Below, piece after piece: positions 52,930-60,800 of a stretch of 64,000 nucleotides of DNA. The notes below the pieces were generated by a model. The model did not search any database. It saw nothing but the letters and a program-made list of their open reading frames with translations, and had not been told where the DNA came from. Each line of letters opens with the position of its first letter. Positions within the stretch are counted from its first letter, which is position 1. Origin of the DNA: Nocardioides sp. LHD-245 (GTDB lineage Bacteria > Actinomycetota > Actinomycetes > Propionibacteriales > Nocardioidaceae); contig NZ_JAVFWN010000001.1 in assembly GCF_030929495.1 (NCBI RefSeq), positions 186,001-250,000 of the forward strand, in the 5' to 3' direction. A program made the translations under genes and the position numbers.

Positions 52930-53901
52930 CTACGGAGTCACCGGTCGAAACCGCAGGTCGGTGTCGAGATCGCTCGTCTCGACCCGGTCCCAGCCGTGGG
53001 CGAAGGCGACGATGTCGGCCGCGGCGCGCCGCTCCGTCGAGGTCCGTACGTCGACCGCGGTGGCCGCCCGTGCCGGGATCCCCGCGCGGCCCAGCGCCGC
53101 GACGAGCTCGGCCGCGTCGACGGGACTGCCGAACGCGGCCCGTCCCTCCGGCCGGGCGGCGACGGCCTGGACGACGGCCTCCCGGGCGCCGTACCCGAAG
53201 AGGTCGGCGCCGTCGGCGCGGATCAGGGCGCGTGCCCCCGGCCCGTCGTCGCCGGGCGCGAGGACCAGGTCGGCCCGGCCGCGCAGGACCGCGCAGGGCC
53301 GGGCGCCGAGCTTTCCCTGGGCGAGCTCGACCGCCGAGGCGATCTCGTCGGCGACGGCGGGTGCGGTGACCGCGAGCTCGTTGCCGTGGGCGTCGACCCG
53401 GCCGGTGAAGGACTCGAGGACGGTCAGACCGGCGGCGCCGATGGCGATGTCGGTCTGGCCCTCGCGCCAGGTGCGGCCGGCGGTGTCGGTGACGACGACC
53501 CCGATGTTGACGCCGCGCCGCTCGGCGACGGCGGCGCGCAGAGCGCGCGCGGACGCGTCCGGATCCAGCGGCAGCAGCACCACCGAGCCCTGCTCGACGT
53601 TGGAGGCGTCGACGCCCGCGGCGGCCATGGTCAGGCCGAGCCGGTTGCGCACGATACGGGTGGGGCCGCGCCGGGCGACGAGCCGGTCGGTCTCGGCGTC
53701 GATCCAGGCCTCGCGGTCGCCGTCCTCGACCCGTCCCTCGGCCTTGCTGACGACCTTGCTGGTGACGACGAGGACGTCGCCGTCGACGAGGTCGTCCGAG
53801 CCGAGGGCGCCGAGCAGCGCCGCGGCGAGGTCGTCGCCGGGCCGGATCTCGGGGACACCGGTGGGCGCGATGACGCTGAGCTGGTCCGGCCGGGCGGTCA
53901 T
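52930..53901 (-). CDS. fbiB: Coenzyme F420-0:L-glutamate ligase (CofE-type FbiB, no nitroreductase domain)
   Basis: A 323-aa enzyme. The CofE domain (about 1-245) is complete: DGDVLVVTSKVVSKAEGRVE, NVEQGSVVLLPLDPDASARA and VVVTDTAGRTWREGQTDIAI, then RGRADLVLAPGDDG. It adds gamma-linked glutamates to F420-0. The mycobacterial FbiB (448 aa) continues into an FMN-dependent nitroreductase domain that reduces dehydro-F420; here only about 80 unrelated residues follow. The start overlaps the fbiA stop (ATGA). The missing reductase must be elsewhere or replaced. Confidence 0.88.
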   Translation of the reverse strand: MTARPDQLSVIAPTGVPEIRPGDDLAAALLGALGSDDLVDGDVLVVTSKVVSKAEGRVEDGDREAWIDAETDRLVARRGPTRIVRNRLGLTMAAAGVDASNVEQGSVVLLPLDPDASARALRAAVAERRGVNIGVVVTDTAGRTWREGQTDIAIGAAGLTVLESFTGRVDAHGNELAVTAPAVADEIASAVELAQGKLGARPCAVLRGRADLVLAPGDDGPGARALIRADGADLFGYGAREAVVQAVAARPEGRAAFGSPVDAAELVAALGRAGIPARAATAVDVRTSTERRAAADIVAFAHGWDRVETSDLDTDLRFRPVTP

Positions 53902-55040
53902 CGGCACACCAGCTCGATCGCGGCGGCGGCCATCGCGGCGGTGGCGTCGTGGTCGGTCATCATCAGCGGCACGGCGGCCGCGGCGATGCCGGCCGCCTCG
54001 AGACGGGCGACCTGGGCGGCGTCGCGCTCGTCGACCAGCCAGCCGTCGAGTACGCCGCCCGCGGACCGCGCGCCGTAGTTGAGCCCGACCCCGGCCGCGC
54101 TCACCTCGACGCCGATCGAGGTGAGCATCTGCTCGGCCATGCCGCGCACGTGGGTGTCGCCGACGATGGGGGAGAGGCCGACGACCCGCGCGTCGCTCCC
54201 GCGCACGGCCTCGCGGATGCCGGGGACGCCGAGGATGGTGCCGACCGAGACGACGGGATTGGACGGCGGCAGCACCACCAGGTCGGCGCCCGTGATCGCG
54301 TCGACCACGCCGGGGGCGGGAGTCGTCTCGTCCATCCCGACGAAGACGACCTGCTCGGCGGGCACCTCGGCGCGCAGTCGCACCCAGTACTCCTGGAAGT
54401 GGACGACCCGGCGGCCGCTGGGGGAGTCGGGGTCGGCGACCGCGACGTGGGTCTCGACCCGGTCGTCGGTCATCGGGAGCAGGGTCAGCGCGTCGCCGTA
54501 CGCGGGGGTGAGCCAGCGCCGGCACAGGGCCTGGGTGACCTGGGAGAGGGGGTAGCCCGCGTCGAGCATCTGGGTCCGCACCAGGTGGGTGGCGATGTCG
54601 CGGTCGCCGAGGCCGAACCAGGTGGGCTCCACGCCGTACGCGGCCAGCTCCTCCTTCGCGCTCCACGTCTCCGCGCGGCGTCCCCAGCCCCGCTCGGGGT
54701 CGATCCCGTCGCCCAGGGTGTACATCACGGTGTCGAGGTCGGGACAGACCTTGAGGCCGTGGATCCACCAGTCGTCGGCGTTGTTGGCGATGACCGTCAC
54801 GTGGGCGTCCGCGGCCACACCGGGTAGGGTTCCGCTGGCGATGCCGTGGAGCAGGCCTTGCAGGAACCGGGCTCCGCCCATGCCGCCCGAGAGGACGGTC
54901 AAACGGCGGCAGCGTCGCGGCAGGCGACCTCCGGGAACTTGCTCGGCTTTCGCGTCGCCGGAGACACGCTCGCCAGGTTTCAGTTGGCGCAGCGGTCTGC
55001 CGATGGGTCCCGCGGCTGTCGCGTCAGGTGTCGATTCCAC
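53898..55040 (-). CDS. fbiA: 2-phospho-L-lactate/phosphoenolpyruvate transferase of F420 biosynthesis
   Basis: A roughly 380-aa enzyme, CofD/FbiA family, joining the lactyl/enolpyruvyl phosphate moiety to the deazaflavin Fo. Motifs are LTVLSGGMGGARFLQGLLHG, DDWWIHGLKVCPDLDTVMYT, LGDRDIATHLVRTQMLDAGY, ADLVVLPPSNPVVSVGTILG and RGMAEQMLTSIGVE. Relative to mycobacterial FbiA it has about 45 extra N-terminal residues of no clear fold, so the true start may lie nearer 54902. Neither candidate has a good ribosome site. It forms an operon with fbiB. Confidence 0.88.
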   Translation of the reverse strand: MESTPDATAAGPIGRPLRQLKPGERVSGDAKAEQVPGGRLPRRCRRLTVLSGGMGGARFLQGLLHGIASGTLPGVAADAHVTVIANNADDWWIHGLKVCPDLDTVMYTLGDGIDPERGWGRRAETWSAKEELAAYGVEPTWFGLGDRDIATHLVRTQMLDAGYPLSQVTQALCRRWLTPAYGDALTLLPMTDDRVETHVAVADPDSPSGRRVVHFQEYWVRLRAEVPAEQVVFVGMDETTPAPGVVDAITGADLVVLPPSNPVVSVGTILGVPGIREAVRGSDARVVGLSPIVGDTHVRGMAEQMLTSIGVEVSAAGVGLNYGARSAGGVLDGWLVDERDAAQVARLEAAGIAAAAVPLMMTDHDATAAMAAAAIELVCR

Positions 55041-55105
55041 GGGGGTCAACTGTGCCGTGCCCGGAAAGGGCGGCGTGCACGGGGCTGCCTATAGCAGATT
55101 CGACC

Positions 55106-55133
55106 TTGACTGTTTGGGTATGACACGTATGTA
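55106..55133 (+). promoter_or_regulatory. whiB2 promoter (TTGACT-16 bp-TATGTA)
   Basis: TTGACT (55106-55111) and TATGTA (55128-55133) are spaced by 16 bases, a good sigma-A-type pair. The predicted transcription start is near 55140, leaving a leader of about 45 bases with AAGGGG before GTG 55185. Confidence 0.6.
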
Positions 55134-55184
55134 ATTCCAGTGGTGTCGTTCGGGGCACCGGGTCGAGTCGTAAGGGGCGATATC

Positions 55185-55439
55185 GTGAGGGAACTGTTCC
55201 TGGTCGAGGCAGAGTCCGACGAGCTGGGGTGGCAGGAGCGTGCGTTGTGCGCGCAGACGGACCCCGAGGCGTTCTTCCCTGAGAAGGGAGGATCGACGCG
55301 CGAAGCCAAGAAGGTCTGCCAGACCTGCGAGGTGCGCGCCGAGTGTCTCGAGGCCGCGCTGGGCAACGACGAGCGCTTCGGCATCTGGGGCGGCATGTCG
55401 GAACGCGAGCGTCGCAAGCTGAAGAAGAAGGCCGTTTGA
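55185..55439 (+). CDS. whiB2: WhiB-family iron-sulfur regulator, WhiB2/WhmD type
   Basis: An 84-aa Wbl protein. The four cluster cysteines are C22, C45, C48 and C54 (C-x22-C-x2-C-x5-C), followed by the GIWGGMSERERR turn and the basic tail KLKKK. WhiB2/WhmD controls septation and cell division in mycobacteria and streptomycetes, probably by binding sigma-A. It lies next to fbiA as in mycobacteria. GTG 55185 has AAGGGG at 7-8 bases and a clear promoter further up. Confidence 0.93.
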   Translation: MRELFLVEAESDELGWQERALCAQTDPEAFFPEKGGSTREAKKVCQTCEVRAECLEAALGNDERFGIWGGMSERERRKLKKKAV

Positions 55440-55516
55440 GCCCAGCCGCACCCAGCTGATCGCGTCGCGCGTCTCCCGCCGGCACTGACGGTTCGCCCCC
55501 TTCGGGCCGTCGGTCG

Positions 55517-55522
55517 TAGGGT
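55517..55522 (+). promoter_or_regulatory. -10 hexamer (TAGGGT) of the GT2-membrane protein gene
   Basis: TAGGGT stands 8 bases before GTG 55531, indicating a leaderless message that would run through the overlapping DUF5719 gene. Confidence 0.5.
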
Positions 55523-55530
55523 CTGACCTC

Positions 55531-58407
55531 GTGTCGCAACAATCCGAGGTGGCTGTCCTCCTGGTCAGCCACGACGGCAGCTCCTGGCTGCCGGCGGTGC
55601 TCGACGGCCTGCTCGCGCAGACCGCGCCCCCCACGCGGGTCGTGGCCGTCGACACCGGCAGCTCGGACGGCAGCGCGGACCTGGTCCGCTCCGGCCTCGC
55701 CGGCCGGCTGCCTCTCGAGCAGCGCAGCCTGCCCCGCGACACCGGGTTCCCCGACGCCGTCGCGGAGGCCGTCCGCGCGCTGGCCGCGACCGGCGCAGCC
55801 CCCGAGTGGCTGTGGATCCTCCACGACGACGCGAACCCCGCCCCCGACGCCCTGGCCGCGTTGCTGGCGGCCGCCCGTGAGCGTCCCGAGGCCGACATCC
55901 TCGGCCCCAAGCTGCGCGAGTGGCCCTCGTTGCGCCGCCTGCTCGAGCTCGGCGTCACGATCAGTGGCACCGGCCGCCGCGAGACCGGCCTGGAGCGCGG
56001 CGAGTACGACCAGGGCCAGCACGACGAGGTCCGCGAGGTGCTGGCGGTCAACTCCGCCGGGATGCTCGTGCGCCGCGAGGTGCTCGAGGAGCTCGGCGGC
56101 TTCGACGCCGCCCTGCCGATCTTCGGCAACGACATCGACCTCGGCTGGCGCGCGGCCGCGGCAGGGCGGACCACGATCGTGGTCCCCGCCGCCGTCGTCT
56201 TCCACGCCGAGGCGGCCCATCGCGGAGTCCGCCGGACGCCGCTGACCGGGCGCCACACCCACTTCCAGGAGCGCCGCGCCGCGCTCTTCACGCTGCTCGC
56301 GAACGCCCGCGGCGCCACCCTGCCGCTGCAGGTGCTGCGGCTCACGCTCGGCTCCCTGCTGCGGGTGCTCGGACTGCTCTGCGCCCGGGCCGTCGGCGAG
56401 GCACTCGACGAGCTGGCCGCCCTGCTCGCGGTGCTGCGCCACCCCGGGGCGATCCGCTCCGCCCGCCGGGCGCGCCGTGCCGCGGCGGCCGGTGGCGCCG
56501 ACCGGTCCCGGGTACGCCGCCTCCTCGCGCCCTGGTGGGTGCCCTACCGGCACGGCCTCGACCTCGTCGGCGACCTCGTCGCCGCCGCGACCAACCAGGC
56601 CGCGGATGTCGCCGACCGGCGCCGGGTCGCGGCCGCCGAGCGTGACGCGGCAGCCGGTCCGCCGCCGGCCCGCCATCGCGACGAGGACGAGGAGTTCGCC
56701 GACACCGGCATCGTGGTGCGCTTCCTCACCAACCCGGTCGCGGTGGCGACCGCGATCACGGTCGTGGCCCTGCTCATCGGCGTCCGGGACGTGGTCGGCG
56801 GCATCGCCGGGGGAGCGCTCTCGCCCACACCCGGGAGCGTCGGCGACTGGTGGGGGCTGCACCTGGAGGGCCACCACCCGGTCGGCTTCGGCAGCGACAT
56901 CCCGGCCCCGCCGTACGTCCTGGCACTGGCGGTGCTCGGCCTCCCGGTCGGACCCTCGCTCCTCATGTCGCTCCTGATGGCGCTCGCCGCACCGCTGGGC
57001 CTGTGGGGGGCGTGGCGGTTCCTGCGCGTCGTCGGCCGCCTCGTCACGCCGTACGGCGCCCCGCGGTGGCTGCTCCTGTGGGGCTCGGTGACCTGGGCGC
57101 TGGTACCGCTCGTCTCCGGCGCCTGGGGCGGTGGCCGCTGGGGCGTGGTCGTCGCCGCCGCGGTGCTGCCGTGGATGGCGCACGCCGCCCTCGGCTTCGC
57201 CGATCCCGACGCCGCGCACCGCTGGCGCGCGGCCTGGCGCACCGGTCTGGCGCTCGCGCTCCTCACGGCCGTCGCGCCGCCCGCGTGGCTGCTCGTGGCC
57301 GTGCTCGTCGCGGTGCTGCTCGGCTGTGCCGTCCGCCTCGTCCCGGGCGAGGTCCGGGACCGCTCCGTGTGGGGACCACCGGTGGCAGCGCTGGCCGTGC
57401 CGCTGCTCGTCCTGCTGCCGTGGTGGCTGCCCCTGCTTCTGGAGGGCGGGTTCGCCGGCACCGTCCTCGACGTCGGCCGCTGGCCGACCGCGGCGACCTC
57501 CGGCTGGGACCTGCTCGCCGGGCGGCTGGGCGGACTCGGCGCGCCGGCTCCCGTCGGCGTGGCGCTGCCGGTGCTGGCCCTGCTGGCACTGGTGCCGCGC
57601 GCGACCCGGATCCCCGTGGTCGTGTGCTGGCTGGTCGCCGCGGTGGCGGCCGTGCTCGCCGTGCCCCTCGCGGTCACGACGGTCGACATCACCGGCCCGG
57701 TGGGCCAGCAGCCCGGCCTCGGCGCCGTGCTGCTGGTGCTCCAGGGCGCCTGGGTCACCGCGATCCTGCTGGGCGGGCTCTCCCTCCACCATCTCGGCGA
57801 CCAGCCCAAGCCCGCCCAGGCCGGCCTGGCCCTCGCCGGCGTCGCCGGCTTGGTCGCCCCGCTCGTCGGGCTCGTGTGGTTCGCGGGCTGGGGCGCGGAG
57901 GAGCTGCGTGACCCGCCGGAGTCCGACGTACCCGTCTACATGGCCCAGCGCGCCGAGCAGGCCGAGCAGAACGGCGTGCTCGTGCTCCGCGGCGGCATGG
58001 ACGCCGGGCTGCGGTACGACGTCCACCGCGGCGACGGCCCGACCGTCGGCGAGGACGAGATCGCCGCGCTGACGGCCGAGGACCGCGGCATCACCGCGAC
58101 CATCCGCTCGCTGGTGACCTCGCCCGACCCGGACGCGGTCGCCCGGCTCTCCCGGCTCGGCATCCGCTACGTCGTCCAGGCCGCGCCGGCCGACGGCGCC
58201 GTCTCCGCGAGACTGGACGCCACCTCCGGCCTGGTCCAGGCCAGCTCGGAGCGCGGTACCCGCGCCTGGCAGGTCAGTCCCGAGCCGGGCCCGCTGCCCG
58301 GCGAGCGGGCCTGGGTGCGTTGGCTGCTGCTGCTGATCCAGGCCGCCGCGATCCCGGTGCTGGTCGTGCTCGCCCTCCCGCCCCTGCGAAGGAACCGCGA
58401 TGAGTGA
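55531..58407 (+). CDS. GT2 glycosyltransferase fused to a multi-pass membrane domain
   Basis: A 958-aa protein. Residues 1 to about 270 are a GT-A domain (VAVLLVSHDGSSWLPAVLDG, VVAVDTGSSDGSADLV, LHDDANPAPDALAALLAAA, FGNDIDLGWRAAAAGRTTI). From about 400 to 800 there are around ten hydrophobic segments, and the protein ends in one more helix (WLLLLIQAAAIPVLVVLALP). The DDD of classic GT2 is HDDA here. It lies next to whiB2 and overlaps the DUF5719 gene, a conserved actinobacterial pair. It may glycosylate a wall polymer or exported protein; donor and acceptor are unknown. Confidence 0.82.
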   Translation: MSQQSEVAVLLVSHDGSSWLPAVLDGLLAQTAPPTRVVAVDTGSSDGSADLVRSGLAGRLPLEQRSLPRDTGFPDAVAEAVRALAATGAAPEWLWILHDDANPAPDALAALLAAARERPEADILGPKLREWPSLRRLLELGVTISGTGRRETGLERGEYDQGQHDEVREVLAVNSAGMLVRREVLEELGGFDAALPIFGNDIDLGWRAAAAGRTTIVVPAAVVFHAEAAHRGVRRTPLTGRHTHFQERRAALFTLLANARGATLPLQVLRLTLGSLLRVLGLLCARAVGEALDELAALLAVLRHPGAIRSARRARRAAAAGGADRSRVRRLLAPWWVPYRHGLDLVGDLVAAATNQAADVADRRRVAAAERDAAAGPPPARHRDEDEEFADTGIVVRFLTNPVAVATAITVVALLIGVRDVVGGIAGGALSPTPGSVGDWWGLHLEGHHPVGFGSDIPAPPYVLALAVLGLPVGPSLLMSLLMALAAPLGLWGAWRFLRVVGRLVTPYGAPRWLLLWGSVTWALVPLVSGAWGGGRWGVVVAAAVLPWMAHAALGFADPDAAHRWRAAWRTGLALALLTAVAPPAWLLVAVLVAVLLGCAVRLVPGEVRDRSVWGPPVAALAVPLLVLLPWWLPLLLEGGFAGTVLDVGRWPTAATSGWDLLAGRLGGLGAPAPVGVALPVLALLALVPRATRIPVVVCWLVAAVAAVLAVPLAVTTVDITGPVGQQPGLGAVLLVLQGAWVTAILLGGLSLHHLGDQPKPAQAGLALAGVAGLVAPLVGLVWFAGWGAEELRDPPESDVPVYMAQRAEQAEQNGVLVLRGGMDAGLRYDVHRGDGPTVGEDEIAALTAEDRGITATIRSLVTSPDPDAVARLSRLGIRYVVQAAPADGAVSARLDATSGLVQASSERGTRAWQVSPEPGPLPGERAWVRWLLLLIQAAAIPVLVVLALPPLRRNRDE

Positions 58408-59815
58408 CCCGAAGCCCGCAGGCCGCCGCGCTGCCGTCGCGCGCCGCCGGAGGGTCGACATCCTCGTCGCCCTCGCGCTGGTGCTGCCCGCCGTCGTCGC
58501 CGTCGCCCTGGGCGCCATCGGCGACGAGCCGACGCCGCACGCCGGTGTGCGTCCCCCGACCACGGCCGAGCTCACGTCGGCGACCGTCGTGTGCCCCGGG
58601 GGCGCCGGCCCGGCGAGCGCCGCGCGCGTCGGCCGCACCCCCGGCGCCGCGGGCGGCGAGCTCGCCGTGCTGGCCGCATCGCCGGACGGCCCCGAGGCCG
58701 TGGCCGCGACGCCGGTGATGGTCGCGGCGGGCGCCACCGCCGTCGTGCCCGACAGCGCCGGCCCGATCGTCCTCGACGGCCAGGGCGTCGCCGCGCCCGG
58801 CATCGCCGCCGGACGCGACGACGCGCTGGCGCTGCCCGAGTGCCGTCCTCCGGCGTACGACGAGTGGCTGGTCGGACTCGGCGCGACCGCTCGCTACGCC
58901 ACCACCCTGGAGCTGGTGAACCCCGACGACGGCGAGGCCGTCGTGGACGTCGCGCTCGTCGACGAGGAGGGCCCGGCCGAGGAGCCCGCCCTGCGCGGCA
59001 TCCAGGTCCCGGCGCACGGCGTGCAGCGGATCGACCTCGCGACCGTGGCGCCCCGACGCGGCACGACGGCCGCCCACGTGACCGTCACCCGCGGCCGGGT
59101 CACGGTCACCGCACGCAACACCCGTGACCAGCTCGGCCGGGGCCGCGCGACCATGGACTTCCTGCCGACGCAGGCCGCACCCGACACCGAGAACCTGATC
59201 CTGGGCCTCGACGGGACCCGCAACACGACCCTCGTCGTGGCCAACCCCGGCGACGACGAGGTCCGCGCCGAGCTGCGGCTGGTGACCGCCGACGCGACGT
59301 TCACCCCGACCGGCGCGCCCGAGGTGTCCGTGCCGCCGCGGGCGCTGCGCGAGGTGGACCTCCGCCCGCTCCTCACGGGCGAGAACGCCGCCGGCGTGCT
59401 CGGGGTACTCGTCGAGTCCGCCGACCCGCTGGTCGCCTCGGCCCGGCTGGTGCACCGCAAGGACCTGGCCCTGCTCGCGCCGGCCATCGCCGTGGAGGAG
59501 CCGACGGCGGCGGTGCTGCCGCAGGGGGAGAAGACCCTGCTGCTCGGCCACGCGACCCGCAACGGCGTGGTGCAGGTGACGTCGTACGCCGCCGACGGGA
59601 GCGTGCTGCGCGAGGACCAGGTCGAGGTCGCTCCGGACCGCGCGGCCCCGCTCGCGCTGCCGCCCGAGGCCGTTCTCGTCGCGGTCGAGCCGCGCAACAC
59701 CCGGGTCGCGGGTGTCGTGACGCTGCCGGTCAAGGGCGACCAGCCGGGCCTGGCGACGCTGCGCCTGCGGCCCGCCGAGACGCACGCCCGGATCCCGGCG
59801 GTGGCACCGGAGTAG
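58400..59815 (+). CDS. DUF5719 family exported protein
   Basis: A 471-aa protein. A basic N-terminus and one hydrophobic segment (about 20-38, ILVALALVLPAVVAVALGAI) act as signal anchor; the rest is outside and beta-rich, with VVCPGGAGPASAARVGRTPG, TLELVNPDDGEAVVDVALVD, TLVVANPGDDEVRAELRLV and VASARLVHRKDLALLAPA. The repeated NPxDDxxxV strands look like tandem Ig-like units. Its start lies 8 bases inside the preceding GT2 gene, so the two are made together and may form a complex. The function is unknown. Confidence 0.82.
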   Translation: MSDPKPAGRRAAVARRRRVDILVALALVLPAVVAVALGAIGDEPTPHAGVRPPTTAELTSATVVCPGGAGPASAARVGRTPGAAGGELAVLAASPDGPEAVAATPVMVAAGATAVVPDSAGPIVLDGQGVAAPGIAAGRDDALALPECRPPAYDEWLVGLGATARYATTLELVNPDDGEAVVDVALVDEEGPAEEPALRGIQVPAHGVQRIDLATVAPRRGTTAAHVTVTRGRVTVTARNTRDQLGRGRATMDFLPTQAAPDTENLILGLDGTRNTTLVVANPGDDEVRAELRLVTADATFTPTGAPEVSVPPRALREVDLRPLLTGENAAGVLGVLVESADPLVASARLVHRKDLALLAPAIAVEEPTAAVLPQGEKTLLLGHATRNGVVQVTSYAADGSVLREDQVEVAPDRAAPLALPPEAVLVAVEPRNTRVAGVVTLPVKGDQPGLATLRLRPAETHARIPAVAPE

Positions 59816-59898
59816 GAGCTCCCCGGGCGGCTCCGGTGGCCCGGGCAGGGTTCAGCCCCGGAACCCGGCCTTCGTGCCGCTCCGATCCGGTGTGGCGC

Positions 59899-60351
59899 TC
59901 AGTCGTCGTCCGCGAGATAGCGCGGGTCGACCTGGGCCGGGTCGATGCCCAGCAGCTCGGCGACCTGCTCCACCACGATGGTGAGCACGATCGCCTCCAG
60001 GTCGGTGCGATCGGCGGCGCGGTGCTCCAGGGGACGGCGGAAGACGACGAGCCGCGTCGGCGTGCTCCCCGAGCCACGCACCAGCGACGACAGGGGCACC
60101 CGCCCGGAGTCCCAGTCGTCGGGCAGCTGCGGAGCGTCCTCGACGGCGTACTCGACGAGGCCGAGGTGATCGGACCAGCGGGCATCGATGGCGGTCACGA
60201 CGTCGATCATGATCCGGTCGAAGGTCTCGCGCCGGCTGCGCGGGCGGGGTGGCCGGTGGCCCGGCGCCGCCGAGGGCAGCACCGCAGGCCCCCGCATGCC
60301 TCGCCCGCGCCGGTCGCGCAGCCGGCGGGGAGCCAGCTCGTCGTGCTCCAT
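59899..60351 (-). CDS. Metallopeptidase-family protein with degenerate zinc motif
   Basis: A 150-aa protein of the actinobacterial group next to DUF3499 (Rv3259 type), related to small zincin-like proteins. The N-terminal 45 residues are Arg-rich; the core has FDRIMIDVVTAIDARW, VPLSSLVRGSGSTPTRLVVF and LEAIVLTIVVEQVAELLGID. Where true members have HExxH, this one reads VEQVA, so both His are gone and only the Glu remains; peptidase activity is doubtful. ATG 60351 is set by the -10 TAGGCT 7 bases upstream. Confidence 0.78.
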   Translation of the reverse strand: MEHDELAPRRLRDRRGRGMRGPAVLPSAAPGHRPPRPRSRRETFDRIMIDVVTAIDARWSDHLGLVEYAVEDAPQLPDDWDSGRVPLSSLVRGSGSTPTRLVVFRRPLEHRAADRTDLEAIVLTIVVEQVAELLGIDPAQVDPRYLADDD

Positions 60352-60358
60352 GCCAGCG

Positions 60359-60394
60359 AGCCTAGCCACCGATCGCCCGGGAGGGCGGTAGCGT
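60359..60394. promoter_or_regulatory. Divergent leaderless promoters, metallopeptidase and DUF3499 genes
   Basis: The minus-strand TAGGCT (60364-60359) is 7 bases before ATG 60351. The plus-strand TAGCGT (60389-60394) is 7 bases before GTG 60402. The two -10 elements are 24 bases apart. Confidence 0.5.
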
Positions 60395-60401
60395 CTGCGC
60401 C

Positions 60402-60779
60402 GTGAGTGTGAGCCCGGCCCCGCAGAGCCTGCGGACCTGTTCGCGCACGGCGTGTGCCCGCCGTGCCGTCGCCACGCTGACCTATGTCTACGCCGACTCG
60501 ACCGCCGTGCTCGGCCCGTTGGCGACCTATGCCGAGCCGCACGCCTACGACCTGTGCGACGTGCACAGCGAGCGTCTCTCCGCCCCTCGTGGCTGGGAGG
60601 TCGTCCGGCTGGCGCTCGGCACCCAGCAGCAGGGCCCTAGCGGCGACGACCTGCTCGCCCTCGCCGACGCGGTCCGCGAGGCGGCCCGGCCGGTGCGCCG
60701 CGAGCCGGTCGAGCAGCCGCAGGAGCCCGGCCGGGAGGTGGCCCGCAAGGGGCACCTCCGCATGATCACGACCGACTGA
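60402..60779 (+). CDS. DUF3499 family protein
   Basis: A 125-aa protein. The conserved N-terminal half has CSRTACARRAVATLTYVYAD and YDLCDVHSERLSAPRGWEVV: two Cys in the first segment, and a Cys with a nearby His in the second, arranged as a likely zinc site. The C-terminal half is charged and disordered. It is Rv3258c-like and adjoins manB as in mycobacteria. The role is unknown. Confidence 0.88.
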   Translation: MSVSPAPQSLRTCSRTACARRAVATLTYVYADSTAVLGPLATYAEPHAYDLCDVHSERLSAPRGWEVVRLALGTQQQGPSGDDLLALADAVREAARPVRREPVEQPQEPGREVARKGHLRMITTD

Positions 60780-60787
60780 CTCTCCGC

Positions 60788-60793
60788 TAGTGT
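60788..60793 (+). promoter_or_regulatory. -10 hexamer (TAGTGT) of manB
   Basis: TAGTGT lies 7 bases before ATG 60801, consistent with a leaderless message covering manB, the Trm112 gene and probably the SIS gene. Confidence 0.5.
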
Positions 60794-60800
60794 CGCGGTC

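Noticed and set aside
55486..55512. Terminator hairpin after whiB2
   Set aside because: GACGG/CCGTC and a short inner CCC/GGG can pair, but a five-base bulge leaves a weak stem, so it is not listed as a feature.
55024..58803. 1259-aa open frame on the minus strand opposite the GT2-membrane gene
   Set aside because: Its translation is Arg/Gln/His/Asp-rich without any domain and crosses three well-supported genes. It is the antisense shadow caused by high GC at third codon positions.
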